A program made the translations under genes and the position numbers. A stretch of DNA of 64,000 bases. It comes from Proruminimicrobium sp963666965 (GTDB taxonomy: Bacteria > Elusimicrobiota > Endomicrobiia > Endomicrobiales > Endomicrobiaceae). Below are positions 43,075-51,706 of the stretch, in pieces (within the stretch, counting starts at the first letter, position 1; each line of letters opens with the position of its first letter). The notes beneath the pieces were generated by a model. The model saw nothing but the letters and a program-made list of their open reading frames with translations, had not been told where the DNA came from and did not search any database. The DNA lies in contig OY762939.1 of the NCBI GenBank assembly GCA_963666965.1, positions 310,001-374,000 of the forward strand, written 5' to 3'.

Positions 43075-44184
43075 TATCAGCCCGCATATTTTCCTTATCT
43101 GTTTTTCGGTAAGATTTGAAGATGACGGAAGATAAAGCCCGCCTTTTGTAAGCATATCCGTATTTTTATAATTTCCTTTCACCGAGCATCCGTATGTTTT
43201 AAGACATTTTTGTCTGTGCATGCCGGTGAACAAAAATCTTGTATCAATGCCGTTCTTTTTTAAAAAATTCACAAGCTCGTCTTTTGTTCTGCCGTATTTT
43301 TTTGAGTCAACAAGTATTGCGTTCATCCAATGCACATTGATTGAATTTTTTTCATCCTGCTGAAAAATAATACCGGCAACCCCTGATAAAAATTTTTTAT
43401 ACAGGCTGTTGTTTGCAATTCTCATATTTCTGTATTTATCGGCAAGCTCAGTTTGGGCAAGCCCCACAGCCGCCTGTAAATTCGTCATTCTGTAATTAAA
43501 TCCGATTTCGTCATGTTCGTAAGTTCTTGGTTTTGTAAGAGAATAACTCATATTGCGAAGATATCTGCATTTATCATAATATTTTTTATTATTTGTAAGA
43601 ACCATGCCGCCTTCGCCGGTCGTCAGATTTTTATTGGCAAAAAAACTAAATGCCGATACGGATGAAAAACTGCCGGCTTTTTTTCCGTTATATTCGGCTC
43701 CGTGCGCCTCGGCGCAGTCTTCTATGATATGCAAGTTATATTTTTTTGCGATCCTTGCAATTTCTTTCATATTGCAGGGATTGCCGAAAATATGAACCGG
43801 CATTATCGCCTTTGTTTTTTTTGTTATTTTTTCTTCTATTTTCGAAACGTCTATATTCCAGGTTTTTTCGTCCGCATCGGCAAAAACAGGCTTTGCTCCC
43901 GTATAACATACGGCAAAAGCGCAGGCTATCATAGTAAAAGAAGGAATTATTACCTCGTCACCTTTTTTAATCCCCAAAGACGCTAATGCCAGATGAAGCG
44001 CCGCAGTTCCGCTTGTAACCGAAACAGCGTATTTGCAGCCGCAGTATTTTGCAAAAGCTTTTTCAAATTCAGTAACATATTTACCGGCTGAAGATATCCA
44101 GCCCGTTTCAATACAGTCATTAACGTATTTTTTTTCGTTGCCGGCCATGTAGGCCGCGCATACCGGTATAAAATTATCAGTCAT
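43045..44184 (-). CDS. DegT/DnrJ/EryC1/StrS aminotransferase, perosamine-synthase-like
   Basis: PLP-dependent sugar aminotransferase, 379 residues. It opens with FIPVCAAYMAGNEKKYVND. TSGTAALHLALASLGI contacts the cofactor, IEDCAEAHGAEYNG is typical, and SFFANKNLTTGEGGM holds the PLP Lys. The TTGEGGM stretch resembles GDP-perosamine synthase (Per/RfbE). With gmd nearby, conversion of GDP-4-keto-6-deoxymannose to GDP-perosamine is the best guess, though other keto-sugars are possible. It overlaps the radical SAM gene (convergent) by 30 nt and the methyltransferase by 8 nt. Confidence 0.87.
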   Translation of the reverse strand: MTDNFIPVCAAYMAGNEKKYVNDCIETGWISSAGKYVTEFEKAFAKYCGCKYAVSVTSGTAALHLALASLGIKKGDEVIIPSFTMIACAFAVCYTGAKPVFADADEKTWNIDVSKIEEKITKKTKAIMPVHIFGNPCNMKEIARIAKKYNLHIIEDCAEAHGAEYNGKKAGSFSSVSAFSFFANKNLTTGEGGMVLTNNKKYYDKCRYLRNMSYSLTKPRTYEHDEIGFNYRMTNLQAAVGLAQTELADKYRNMRIANNSLYKKFLSGVAGIIFQQDEKNSINVHWMNAILVDSKKYGRTKDELVNFLKKNGIDTRFLFTGMHRQKCLKTYGCSVKGNYKNTDMLTKGGLYLPSSSNLTEKQIRKICGLISSFGKYAAK

Positions 44185-45043
44185 TTGCCGTATCCTTTTT
44201 TTGTAATATATATTGAAAACTGCCGGACGGAATTTTAAATTTAAACGTATTTAACAAAGGAATAAATTTAAGAACCGCAAATATATGATAGCCGCAGTAC
44301 ATTTTATACTGTCTCAAATACATATAAATATAATTGATTGTCGCGCTTTTCATAACCGGTTTTTTAAAAATTACTTTCAGACCTGCCGATTCAAATATTT
44401 TCTCAATGGTTTTACGGTTAAAATAATATAAATGTTCAAGTTTATATTCTTTTCTTGCCGATTTTAAAAAATATGAAATAAAGGATCTGTTATCTGGCGT
44501 TATAACCATTATATATCCGTCTTTTTTTAATAATTCTGACGATAATTTTAATGTATTTACCGGATCTTTTATATGTTCCAAAACGTCACATACCGTTATG
44601 ATATCAAACTTTTCTTTTGAAAAACCGCAGTCTTCAAGAGTCCCCGAATGTATTTTAGCGGTTCCGATCTTATTTTTGGCAGCCAGACTTGCATTTTCGG
44701 CAGGTTCTATTCCAAAAACATTAAAATTTTCTTTTGCGGCTTGTTCCAGAAAAAGACCGGTGCCTGTTCCGATATCAAGAAGGGTTCCCGTATTTTTATA
44801 AATTTTCAACTGCTGCAAATATGAGTCAAATGTAGCTTTTTTGGACGAATCCGCCATTGAACTTGCGCCAGTCCAATACGAATACTGCCGCTCATACATT
44901 TTTTTGATTTCGCTATGCTCCAACTGAGGGTATACAAATTCCGCAAGACAATTCGGACACAGCAGCAATTCCCGGTTTTCAATAAACGGTTTAACCGCAA
45001 TTTTCCCCTCAAAAAAACATATCGGGCATTTTGTTTTAATCAT
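44177..45043 (-). CDS. SAM-dependent methyltransferase with N-terminal zinc site
   Basis: A 288-residue protein. A CPIC...CPNC pair near the N-terminus (residues 6-32) is a likely zinc site. A class I methyltransferase core follows, with motif I LLDIGTGTGLFLEQAA and CDVLEHIKDPVNTL. This architecture (zinc ribbon plus Methyltransf_23-like core) is frequent in sugar-modification clusters. It overlaps the aminotransferase by 8 nt and the cupin gene by 4 nt, so it likely methylates a surface sugar or its carrier. Confidence 0.85.
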   Translation of the reverse strand: MIKTKCPICFFEGKIAVKPFIENRELLLCPNCLAEFVYPQLEHSEIKKMYERQYSYWTGASSMADSSKKATFDSYLQQLKIYKNTGTLLDIGTGTGLFLEQAAKENFNVFGIEPAENASLAAKNKIGTAKIHSGTLEDCGFSKEKFDIITVCDVLEHIKDPVNTLKLSSELLKKDGYIMVITPDNRSFISYFLKSARKEYKLEHLYYFNRKTIEKIFESAGLKVIFKKPVMKSATINYIYMYLRQYKMYCGYHIFAVLKFIPLLNTFKFKIPSGSFQYILQKKDTAND

Positions 45044-45471
45044 TTAATTTTAACCTGTGCGTCGCTTACTCCTTTAAATCTGACTTTATCGTCATGCTCA
45101 AGATAAGGCCCCTGTTTTATTTCTATAAGCTGTGTATCCTGCAGATATTTAAAGCCGTGTCCGCCCTCAGTAAAAAGAATCACGTCTCCTTCTTCAATTT
45201 CCGTGCTTAAAAAGTAATTCTTATCGTCATCGTAAAAATCAACTCTTACCTTGCCGCTTTTAATTATGAGAGTTTCGTGCGTGTAAAAAACTTCTCTTTT
45301 GACTTGATTGTGGACGTGGGCGTCAATAACCGTTCCCGCTTTGTGGGCGATACAGCCGATCTGCTGTGTTGAAGAAGACGAAGTTAAAAATTCCGTTCCT
45401 TCTTTCTGTATATGCTTTTTCTTTACTATAATCGCCAGCAGCCTGTCGTTATTTTTTATATACTCTATCAC
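45040..45471 (-). CDS. Cupin-fold protein of sugar cluster
   Basis: A 143-residue single-domain protein with beta-barrel pattern. Metal-ligand-like residues appear in HKAGTVIDAHVHNQ and in the Glu/His positions of EEGDVILFTEGGHGF. Cupins of this kind accompany glycan clusters, sometimes as sugar isomerases (WxcM-like) or as small-molecule binding proteins. No catalytic assignment is possible. It overlaps the methyltransferase by 4 nt and lies 13 nt after the second radical SAM gene, so all four are one operon. Confidence 0.7.
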   Translation of the reverse strand: MIEYIKNNDRLLAIIVKKKHIQKEGTEFLTSSSSTQQIGCIAHKAGTVIDAHVHNQVKREVFYTHETLIIKSGKVRVDFYDDDKNYFLSTEIEEGDVILFTEGGHGFKYLQDTQLIEIKQGPYLEHDDKVRFKGVSDAQVKIK

Positions 45472-45484
45472 TTTAAATCTCCTT

Positions 45485-46846
45485 TCAATTTACTTTTTTA
45501 AACAGCCTTTCCAAAAAATATAATACCGGTTCTTTTTTGATAAATTTTAAAAGCCTCAAAAATATTTTAGGCCTGAAATAAAAAGCCCTCAAAGCTTTTC
45601 TCTGCATTTCTATTATGTCCGCTCCGGTTATGTTTTCATAAATTTCTCTCGGCTGCGAATAGGAATTTGCTATGTCGTTTCTGTCAAACTTATAATTTAA
45701 ATCCGTCCACATCTGCGAACCAGGCAGAATATCAAGAATATTAAAAGTCGCAAGAGTAAGTTCTGATTTTACGGCAAAATTTATGCTTTCGCGCATAGTT
45801 TCTTTCGTTTCGCCGGGAAGTCCGAAAATAAAAAAACCGCCGCAGACTATACCGTATTTGTGAGCAAGATTTATGGCTTTTGTAAATTGTTCGGGCGTTT
45901 CCTGTTTTTTTACGTTTGCAAGTATCTGTCTGTTTGCGCTTTCTATTCCTACATTAAAATTGTAACAGCCGGCTTTTTTCATTAAAGCCACTATTTCCTC
46001 GTCAATATTTGCGGCTCTGAGCCCCGAAGTGCAGGCCCACGTTATTTTTAAACCGCTTTTTATTATCGCATTGCAAAGACTCATTATGTGTTCTTTTTTA
46101 AACGCCAGATTATCATCTATAAATTTTATTTCTCTTATTCCGTATTTTTCTACAAGAAGCCTTATTTCGGCGATTACATTTTCAATACTTCTGAACCTTA
46201 CTCTTTTATTGGATAAAAATGCATTTGCGCAGAAAGTGCATGCGCATACGCAGCCGCGGCTTGTCATTACGTAACCTATCGGCATTTTTTTATATATAAG
46301 CCCCGACGGTCTTTTTCTGTATGTTTCCGGTCTTATTTTTTCCCAGGCCGGAAACGGAAGATTATCAAGATTTTCTTCCTGCGTACAGAATTGTAAATCT
46401 TTGGAGTCTTCTGTTAAATCGGATAGCGAATAAATTCCTTTAATATCTTTATTTTCAAAATTATTTAAAACAAGTTTCGTGAAAGCAATTTCGCCCTCTC
46501 CGCACATTACAAAATCAGCTTTTGAATCAATAAGCGTCTGATACGGAAAAATTGTGGGATGTACTCCGCCGATCACGACTTTTGTTTTCAGTCCTTTTGA
46601 TTTTATAAGATTAGATAAATCCATAACGGCATTATATTCGGCGGTTAAACATCCTATGCCGACCGCATCAGGATTTTCTTTTGTTATGATTTCAAGAATT
46701 TTTTCGTTTGACAGACTGTCTCTTAAAGCGTCGATTATTTTATTTTCTATGCCGTGTTTATCAAGATATGAAGAAATATACCCCAACCCCAGCGGAGGAA
46801 TAAGCTGCAATGTGTGAATGTGCGCTCTTACAAGTATTACTTTCAT
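45485..46846 (-). CDS. B12-binding domain radical SAM protein
   Basis: A 453-residue cobalamin-binding radical SAM enzyme. The N-terminal B12 domain shows PPLGLGYISSYLDKHGIENK and VVIGGVHPTIFP. The cluster motif lies in TSRGCVCACTFCANAFLSNK with CX3CX2C spacing. CSDKNL-like RSIENVIAEIRLLVEKYGIR and FNVGIESANRQILANVKKQE match the family's SAM and substrate regions. It starts the minus-strand glycan operon. Its relation to the other B12 radical SAM enzyme at 41.6 kb is of the same superfamily only. Substrate unknown. Confidence 0.85.
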   Translation of the reverse strand: MKVILVRAHIHTLQLIPPLGLGYISSYLDKHGIENKIIDALRDSLSNEKILEIITKENPDAVGIGCLTAEYNAVMDLSNLIKSKGLKTKVVIGGVHPTIFPYQTLIDSKADFVMCGEGEIAFTKLVLNNFENKDIKGIYSLSDLTEDSKDLQFCTQEENLDNLPFPAWEKIRPETYRKRPSGLIYKKMPIGYVMTSRGCVCACTFCANAFLSNKRVRFRSIENVIAEIRLLVEKYGIREIKFIDDNLAFKKEHIMSLCNAIIKSGLKITWACTSGLRAANIDEEIVALMKKAGCYNFNVGIESANRQILANVKKQETPEQFTKAINLAHKYGIVCGGFFIFGLPGETKETMRESINFAVKSELTLATFNILDILPGSQMWTDLNYKFDRNDIANSYSQPREIYENITGADIIEMQRKALRAFYFRPKIFLRLLKFIKKEPVLYFLERLFKKVN

Positions 46847-46939
46847 TTCTTCTATTATACAAAAATTAAAAAAATCTTAATAAATTTCAAAAAATATTAT
46901 ATATTAGATGTAAGGCAGAATAATCTAAAGAGGTATCTA

Positions 46940-47347
46940 ATGTCAAAATTAACAAGATTCAGCGTTTCAATTGACGGAGAGCTTTTAAAAAAATTCGATT
47001 CTCTCATACGCAGACAGAAATATCAGACGCGCTCAAAGGCAATAGAAGATCTGATTATCGAAGCCGTTGACAATTCTCCCGTATCTACTGACAATACTGC
47101 CTCGGTAGGATATATCGATATGATATATGACCACCACAAAAGACAACTTTTAAATAAAATCACCGACATACAGCATGACTTCCACGACATCATTCTTTCA
47201 TCCCAGCATGTTCATATTGACCACACCACATGCCTTGAAATAATAGCGGTTAAAGGTGAGAAATCAAAAATAGAACGGCTCGGTTACCTTCTTAAAACGA
47301 CAAAAGGCGTAAAACACGGCAAAACAAGACTTTTTCCGTCAAAATAA
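46940..47347 (+). CDS. nikR: Nickel-responsive regulator NikR
   Basis: Ribbon-helix-helix repressor with a C-terminal ACT nickel domain, 135 residues from ATG 46940 (MSKLTRFSVSIDGELLKKFD). An upstream in-frame extension lacks a start context. The nickel ligands align as His79, His90, His92 and Cys98, each three residues offset from E. coli NikR (His76, His87, His89, Cys95). It is followed after 84 nt by a TonB-dependent receptor, which is likely its target. Confidence 0.95.
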   Translation: MSKLTRFSVSIDGELLKKFDSLIRRQKYQTRSKAIEDLIIEAVDNSPVSTDNTASVGYIDMIYDHHKRQLLNKITDIQHDFHDIILSSQHVHIDHTTCLEIIAVKGEKSKIERLGYLLKTTKGVKHGKTRLFPSK

Positions 47348-47357
47348 TACGAGGTAT

Positions 47358-47387
47358 TTGACATCCGGCGGGTCAATTTTATATAGT
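47358..47387 (+). promoter_or_regulatory. Promoter of TonB-dependent receptor gene
   Basis: TTGACA at 47358-47363 and TATAGT at 47382-47387 with an 18-nt spacer (TATATA with 16 nt is also possible). The predicted start falls in the NikR-like site. Confidence 0.5.
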
Positions 47388-47413
47388 AACACAAATTTAT
47401 AAAAATGTATTAC
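47386..47413 (+). promoter_or_regulatory. Candidate NikR operator
   Basis: GTAACAC, 14 nt, GTATTAC: inverted half-sites with one mismatch, covering the transcription start of the receptor gene. Size and half-site letters resemble published NikR boxes in other phyla (for example GTGTTAC/GTAACAC type), though the order of halves differs. Located between nikR and the receptor. By eye only. Confidence 0.4.
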
Positions 47414-47431
47414 CAATCGAGGATCATCCCT

Positions 47432-49183
47432 ATGAGAAAACTATTTATTTCTGCTGTTGCGATGTTAAATATCGCATCGGCATACTGCGCAGACGTAAAT
47501 TTAAGCATTGAAAAAGAGGCCGGCAAACATAATACTCTTGTAACAACAGAAAAAGTGACCGCCGAAAAAATAGAAAACACAAGTTCTCCTCAGGCCCTTG
47601 AACTGATTTCACGGATGCCAGGCGTGCTGGTTCAAAAAACGGGCGATGCAGGCAGAACCGATCCTGTCATAAGAGGAATCGGCGACAGCTGCAGAAAAAT
47701 AGCCGTTTTAATTGACGGCAAACCGGAAAAAATGTCTTTGTTCGGATGCGGCGTTTCTCATTCGATACTTGCGGCAAACATTGAAAGAATTGAAGTAGTA
47801 AAAGGACCTGATTCCGTTTTGTACGGATCGGGCGCTTTAGGCGGAGCAATCAACATAATAACAAAACAGCCGACAAAACCGTTTGAAGGAAACATTAACG
47901 TTTCAGCCGGTTCTTTCAACGCCCAGAATTCCGGTTTATATATCGCCGGTATTGAAAACAATATTACTTACGCCGTTTCGGCAAATAAATATATTTCCGA
48001 CGGACATCTTGCAAATTCGCAGTATAACGCAAGCGATTATTATGAGAAACTCGGGTACTCGTTTAAAGACGGTTCAATATTGTCCGTTGAGGCAAAACAA
48101 TATTTCGGTTTAAAACACGAGCCTGCTCCTTACGCGGCAGGTTATTGGGAAGATTACCAGAGAGGAAGCGTTCAGTTAAATTACGATAAAAGTTTATCGG
48201 CTTCGGAAATTTCAATTAAAGTATACAATAATTACGGCGATCATCAATTTTCAGACGGATGGCATTCAAAGGACTCTATGTCGGGCATAACGGCAAATTA
48301 CAATATGGATATATCCGAAAAAAATTATCTGCAGACGGGCGCCGAATTTAAACAGCAGGAAGGAAGACTTCTTGCCGGAGCTCCTTATATGGCGCATGAC
48401 GGCTGGAAAATATCAGACTGGTCTGTATTTGCATTGGATAAACATAATATTACGGAAAAACTAAGCGCTGTTGCCGGAGCAAGGTTTAATAATGACGAAA
48501 TCTCAGGAAGTGTCTTTGCCCCGAGAGCCGGCGTCGAATACGGTTTATCTGAAATATTTTCCGTAAAAGCTTTATACAGCAAAGGATTCAGAGCTCCTTA
48601 TTTAAACGAACTTTATCTTGTTCCTGCAAGAAATAAAGATTTAAAAGCCGAAGAGGTAAATAATTACGAGATAGGTTTTAACGCAAAATCTTATGATTTT
48701 AATTTCAATATTACCGGTTTTATAATGAAAGGCGACAACATAATTGAAAATAAAGGCGGCAAACTGCAAAATACCGGCGAATATGAATTTAAAGGATGTG
48801 AACTCGCAGCAGATTATGCCTTTAATAAATATTTGAACGGCGGTTTGGGATATACTTATTTTGACGCAGGCAAAAATACGCAAGGGCGTCCGGTAAATAA
48901 AATAGACGCGGATTTTACGGTTAAAATGAATAAATTCTCATTGAATACAAACGCAATATTTTTGGGCGAATACTATGCCGCAGATTCAAAACAAAACAGG
49001 CTTGACGATTTTGCCGTGTTAAACGCAAGGCTTAATTACGACGTTAATGATACCGTAAGGCTTTTTCTTGAAGGACAAAACATAACAAACCAAAAATATT
49101 ATATGTTTTTAGACAGAGACGGCGGCAAAATTATGGAAATGCCTTGCGCAACTTTTACAGTCGGAACTAAAGTTAAATTTTAA
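47432..49183 (+). CDS. TonB-dependent outer-membrane receptor, probably for nickel
   Basis: A 583-residue outer-membrane receptor from ATG 47432 (MRKLFISAVAMLNIASAYCA signal peptide). The plug domain (MPGVLVQKTGDAGRTDPVIR, IAVLIDGKPEKMSLFG, VKGPDSVLYGSGALGGAINI) is followed by a 22-strand barrel ending in an aromatic-rich, Phe-terminated strand (TVGTKVKF). Its position after nikR and a NikR-like site suggest nickel (or nickel chelate) uptake under nickel control, as for H. pylori FrpB4. It is on the short side for the family, but complete. TonB/ExbB are not in the window. Confidence 0.88.
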   Translation: MRKLFISAVAMLNIASAYCADVNLSIEKEAGKHNTLVTTEKVTAEKIENTSSPQALELISRMPGVLVQKTGDAGRTDPVIRGIGDSCRKIAVLIDGKPEKMSLFGCGVSHSILAANIERIEVVKGPDSVLYGSGALGGAINIITKQPTKPFEGNINVSAGSFNAQNSGLYIAGIENNITYAVSANKYISDGHLANSQYNASDYYEKLGYSFKDGSILSVEAKQYFGLKHEPAPYAAGYWEDYQRGSVQLNYDKSLSASEISIKVYNNYGDHQFSDGWHSKDSMSGITANYNMDISEKNYLQTGAEFKQQEGRLLAGAPYMAHDGWKISDWSVFALDKHNITEKLSAVAGARFNNDEISGSVFAPRAGVEYGLSEIFSVKALYSKGFRAPYLNELYLVPARNKDLKAEEVNNYEIGFNAKSYDFNFNITGFIMKGDNIIENKGGKLQNTGEYEFKGCELAADYAFNKYLNGGLGYTYFDAGKNTQGRPVNKIDADFTVKMNKFSLNTNAIFLGEYYAADSKQNRLDDFAVLNARLNYDVNDTVRLFLEGQNITNQKYYMFLDRDGGKIMEMPCATFTVGTKVKF

Positions 49184-49198
49184 ATACCGTTAAATATA

Positions 49199-49234
49199 AA
49201 AAACCCCGTTTGAACGCGGGGTTTTTTTATTTTT
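49199..49234 (+). terminator. Rho-independent terminator of receptor gene
   Basis: Stem AAACCCCGTTT/GCGGGGTTT (loop GAAC region) followed by a run of T. It stands 16 nt past the stop of the TonB-dependent receptor gene. Confidence 0.92.
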
Positions 49235-49283
49235 TTAATTTTTTTGATAGAATAGAGCATACTTTAATCCCTTGCATGACAAT

Positions 49284-49357
49284 CGGGGTGTTGCACAGAT
49301 GGCTAGTGCGCTCCCTTCGGGTGGGAGAGGTCGCTGGTTCAAATCCAGTCACCCCGA
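49284..49357 (+). tRNA. tRNA-Pro (anticodon CGG)
   Basis: 74 nt, no encoded CCA. Acceptor CGGGGTG pairs with CACCCCG, D stem GCAC/GTGC, anticodon stem CTCCC/GGGAG with loop TTCGGGT (anticodon CGG), T arm GCTGG/CCAGT, discriminator A. Confidence 0.96.
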
Positions 49358-49430
49358 TTTTAAGTAATACGTCAAACCTGTTTTTCTTCAAATAAAAATT
49401 AATCTTGAAATCCTCATTTTTAAAAAGCAA

Positions 49431-49463
49431 AAAATGTATAAATATTTTCATATTTATACATTT
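49431..49463 (-). terminator. AT-only inverted repeat, probable terminator
   Basis: A perfect 13-bp inverted repeat (AAATGTATAAATA/TATTTATACATTT, 6-nt loop) followed on the minus strand by a T-run. It stands 29 nt past the stop of the polytopic membrane protein gene on that strand. Confidence 0.65.
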
Positions 49464-49492
49464 GCAAAATCTGCAGAATAAAATACTCTTAT

Positions 49493-51175
49493 TTACGCTT
49501 TACGGGCTGTTTTTAATGCTGATCTTGTAAAAATATATCCCTTAATATTATGTTTTAATCTGTATACGCGCATAAAATAAAAAATAATATAAAAAATAAG
49601 CAGGTAATTTGTTATGTAAAGATTAAAATAAAATCTGAAATTTGGAATCGGGGTTATCAAAATCTGCACAAAAAAATAAAAGAAAAGAAAACAGAGAGGA
49701 ATTAATATTCTTTTAAATCTGAAAATGGACGAAACCATAAGCAGACTCAAAAACATTGTTATCAAAAAAATTGCCGGCAGCTGGTTCTCTCTGAGAATTT
49801 TATTATATTCTTTAAAAAACCGAATTACTTTTGCATAAACATCAGAGTCTATATATCTGATTTTATTCTTCAGCAAATTTTCATACATCATATACATCTT
49901 AGGCTCAACACCAGGCGAATCTTCAATCTTTTCCTTTAAACGAATCAGACGCAGCCTGTAAAAGAGATAGAATTTATACTCGAAATATACCCAGAAATAA
50001 TCTTTCATCAATTTGGCGGATATTATTTCAAATTTAGCCTGATCGGTTGGCGGCAGCTCGTTGAAAAAACCAACGTTGTTTATATTATTCATTTCCAATG
50101 TGTCCTCAATATCCAGTTCCACCGTATTTTTAAATTCATTTAAAATAGAATAATTTTTTTCGTCAACAGCTTTTTTCAGTAAAACTTTAAATACTTCGTT
50201 TAACATATAAACATTTTTATATGCCCTGCCCTGCCTGTCAAGAATGACGGTGCTCACGTAACTCGGCACAAAAATAAACGAAGTTAAAACGCTGAATATT
50301 AAAAATACGATAAGTCCGCGCAGTTTTATGATTTTGCAATTCAAAAGATACAGAATGGCCGGCGTTATCGCAAAAAATAAAATTCCTTCAGCCCTCATGG
50401 CAATTACAAGCGATGAAATTGCTGCAATAACAAGAAGATTGATACCCATAGTCTTTCTGTCGGATGTTATTTTTACAAGTATAAGCCTTGCAAATAAAAG
50501 AAGGCAAAAGTATGCAAACAATATGTCTTTTTCCATATGCAGATTGTGCTGTATTATAATCGGCATAAGAAAAGGAATATAAAATAAATATACCGCCTTG
50601 CCCAGTTTAAAATAAGATTTCATAAGAAGCATTACATATCCGACTATAAAAGATATTATAAGCAGCTGCATAATAATAATGCCGGATATATTGGGTATTG
50701 CCATAAGCGAATATATTCTGAAATATCTGATAACTACACCCTGCAGACAGCCTGTCGTTGAAAAATTAAAAGCGTCTACGAAGTATAAATAATACATCGG
50801 ATCGCCCATTATAAACGGCCACAATAAAAGCTGGAACAACATCATTATGAAAAAATATACCGAAGAGAATATTACAAAACTTCTTATATGCGGCAATTTC
50901 GAATAGTTATTAACAAGGTATCCTATAAACTGCCAGAATAAAATTAAAATAACAAAAAAAATAATTCTTAGCGTAATTAAATAAAATGTACCGGGAACGT
51001 CATATAAATATCCCAATACATTCAGATTAAACCATTGAAAATGAACTGAATAAAAGTAAAGCGAGAAAATGAAATGAAGCGCAGCTGTTACAAAAAAGGG
51101 CAGGCTGAAATGCTTAAAAAAAATATCATGCAATCTGATAAACGTGCTGCCTATATCTTTTAACAATAACCGCAT
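49493..51175 (-). CDS. Polytopic membrane protein, possible GT-C glycosyltransferase
   Basis: A 560-residue protein with about 11-12 transmembrane helices. The central loops have KAVYLFYIPFLMPIIIQHN and a MRAEGILFFAITPAI stretch that resembles the R-x-E-G region of GT39/GT83-like lipid-linked sugar transferases. I cannot name a family with confidence. Start ATG 51175 uses an AGGAT ribosome-binding site that lies in one arm of a long inverted repeat upstream. An AT-only terminator follows it. A role in surface-glycan assembly is inference. Confidence 0.7.
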   Translation of the reverse strand: MRLLLKDIGSTFIRLHDIFFKHFSLPFFVTAALHFIFSLYFYSVHFQWFNLNVLGYLYDVPGTFYLITLRIIFFVILILFWQFIGYLVNNYSKLPHIRSFVIFSSVYFFIMMLFQLLLWPFIMGDPMYYLYFVDAFNFSTTGCLQGVVIRYFRIYSLMAIPNISGIIIMQLLIISFIVGYVMLLMKSYFKLGKAVYLFYIPFLMPIIIQHNLHMEKDILFAYFCLLLFARLILVKITSDRKTMGINLLVIAAISSLVIAMRAEGILFFAITPAILYLLNCKIIKLRGLIVFLIFSVLTSFIFVPSYVSTVILDRQGRAYKNVYMLNEVFKVLLKKAVDEKNYSILNEFKNTVELDIEDTLEMNNINNVGFFNELPPTDQAKFEIISAKLMKDYFWVYFEYKFYLFYRLRLIRLKEKIEDSPGVEPKMYMMYENLLKNKIRYIDSDVYAKVIRFFKEYNKILRENQLPAIFLITMFLSLLMVSSIFRFKRILIPLCFLFFYFFVQILITPIPNFRFYFNLYITNYLLIFYIIFYFMRVYRLKHNIKGYIFTRSALKTARKA

Positions 51176-51180
51176 ATATC

Positions 51181-51283
51181 ATCCTTGTATTTGTTAAATA
51201 ATCTGTTTTTTATTTTCATTTAGTTCTTCAAACCCGTAAAACATCGGTATTTATTTTTCAGATTATTTAAGCATTCCAAGGAT
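51181..51283 (-). promoter_or_regulatory. Leader hairpin that would sequester the ribosome-binding site
   Basis: On the minus strand ATCCTTG...TTAAATAATCTG (51259-51283) and CAGATTATTTAA...CAAGGAT (51181-51205) form a 25-nt imperfect stem with a loop of about 53 nt. The right arm contains the AGGAT ribosome-binding site of the downstream membrane protein gene. A 16-codon ORF (MFYGFEELNENKKQII) lies between the arms. This suggests translational control, but fold stability was not computed. Confidence 0.45.
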
Positions 51284-51353
51284 AATTTACTACTATTTTT
51301 TTCAAAAAACAAGCTTATGTTGATTCCGTCCTGAAAAAATCAGTAAGATTGAA

Positions 51354-51530
51354 CTACATTCTTGCCAAAGCGTTTAAAAAACTTGCTTTGGAATAATTTT
51401 TCATCCAAAAACCGGACGAATAAGATTTTTCATTTTTACACAGTATAACCGCCCGAAAAATCAAAACAACCATACTAAAAAACAAAACACATACCGCCCC
51501 TGCAACAAAATACATCCCGAAATTACTCAT
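51354..51530 (-). CDS. 58-residue single-pass membrane peptide
   Basis: A short ORF starting MSNFGMYFVAGAVCVLFFSM and ending FLNALARM. One transmembrane helix at about residues 6-30 is followed by a Lys/Ser/Asn-rich tail. An AGGAG site stands 5 nt before the ATG (51528-51530). It is upstream of the leader hairpin on the same strand, so it may be co-transcribed with the polytopic membrane protein. No family is recognised and it could be missed by annotation. The rest of the gap (51531-51706) shows nothing else I can support. Confidence 0.6.
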   Translation of the reverse strand: MSNFGMYFVAGAVCVLFFSMVVLIFRAVILCKNEKSYSSGFWMKNYSKASFLNALARM

Positions 51531-51706
51531 CACAACTCCTGTAAAATATACTCACCTACAGGCACATTGTAATAAACAAATATTAAATTTTAATAACCAA
51601 ACCCTTAACAATTTGTTAAGCTCAAAACTATCTTAATGTATATTCCCACTCCCCAAAATTTAATGTATAATGACAAGAGTTTAATATCATTTACAGGAAA
51701 AATATC

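Noticed and set aside
46814..46939. N-terminal extension of NikR
   Set aside because: Family alignment begins at MSKLTRFSVS (46940). The upstream frame is Lys/Tyr-rich intergenic DNA and overlaps the divergent gene.
49210..49451. ORFs over tRNA-Pro on both strands
   Set aside because: They span a perfect tRNA gene and a terminator, and encode no recognisable protein.
51374..51400. CCAAAGC/GCTTTGG stem as a terminator
   Set aside because: It lies inside the coding region of the 58-residue peptide and has no clean T-run on the coding strand.
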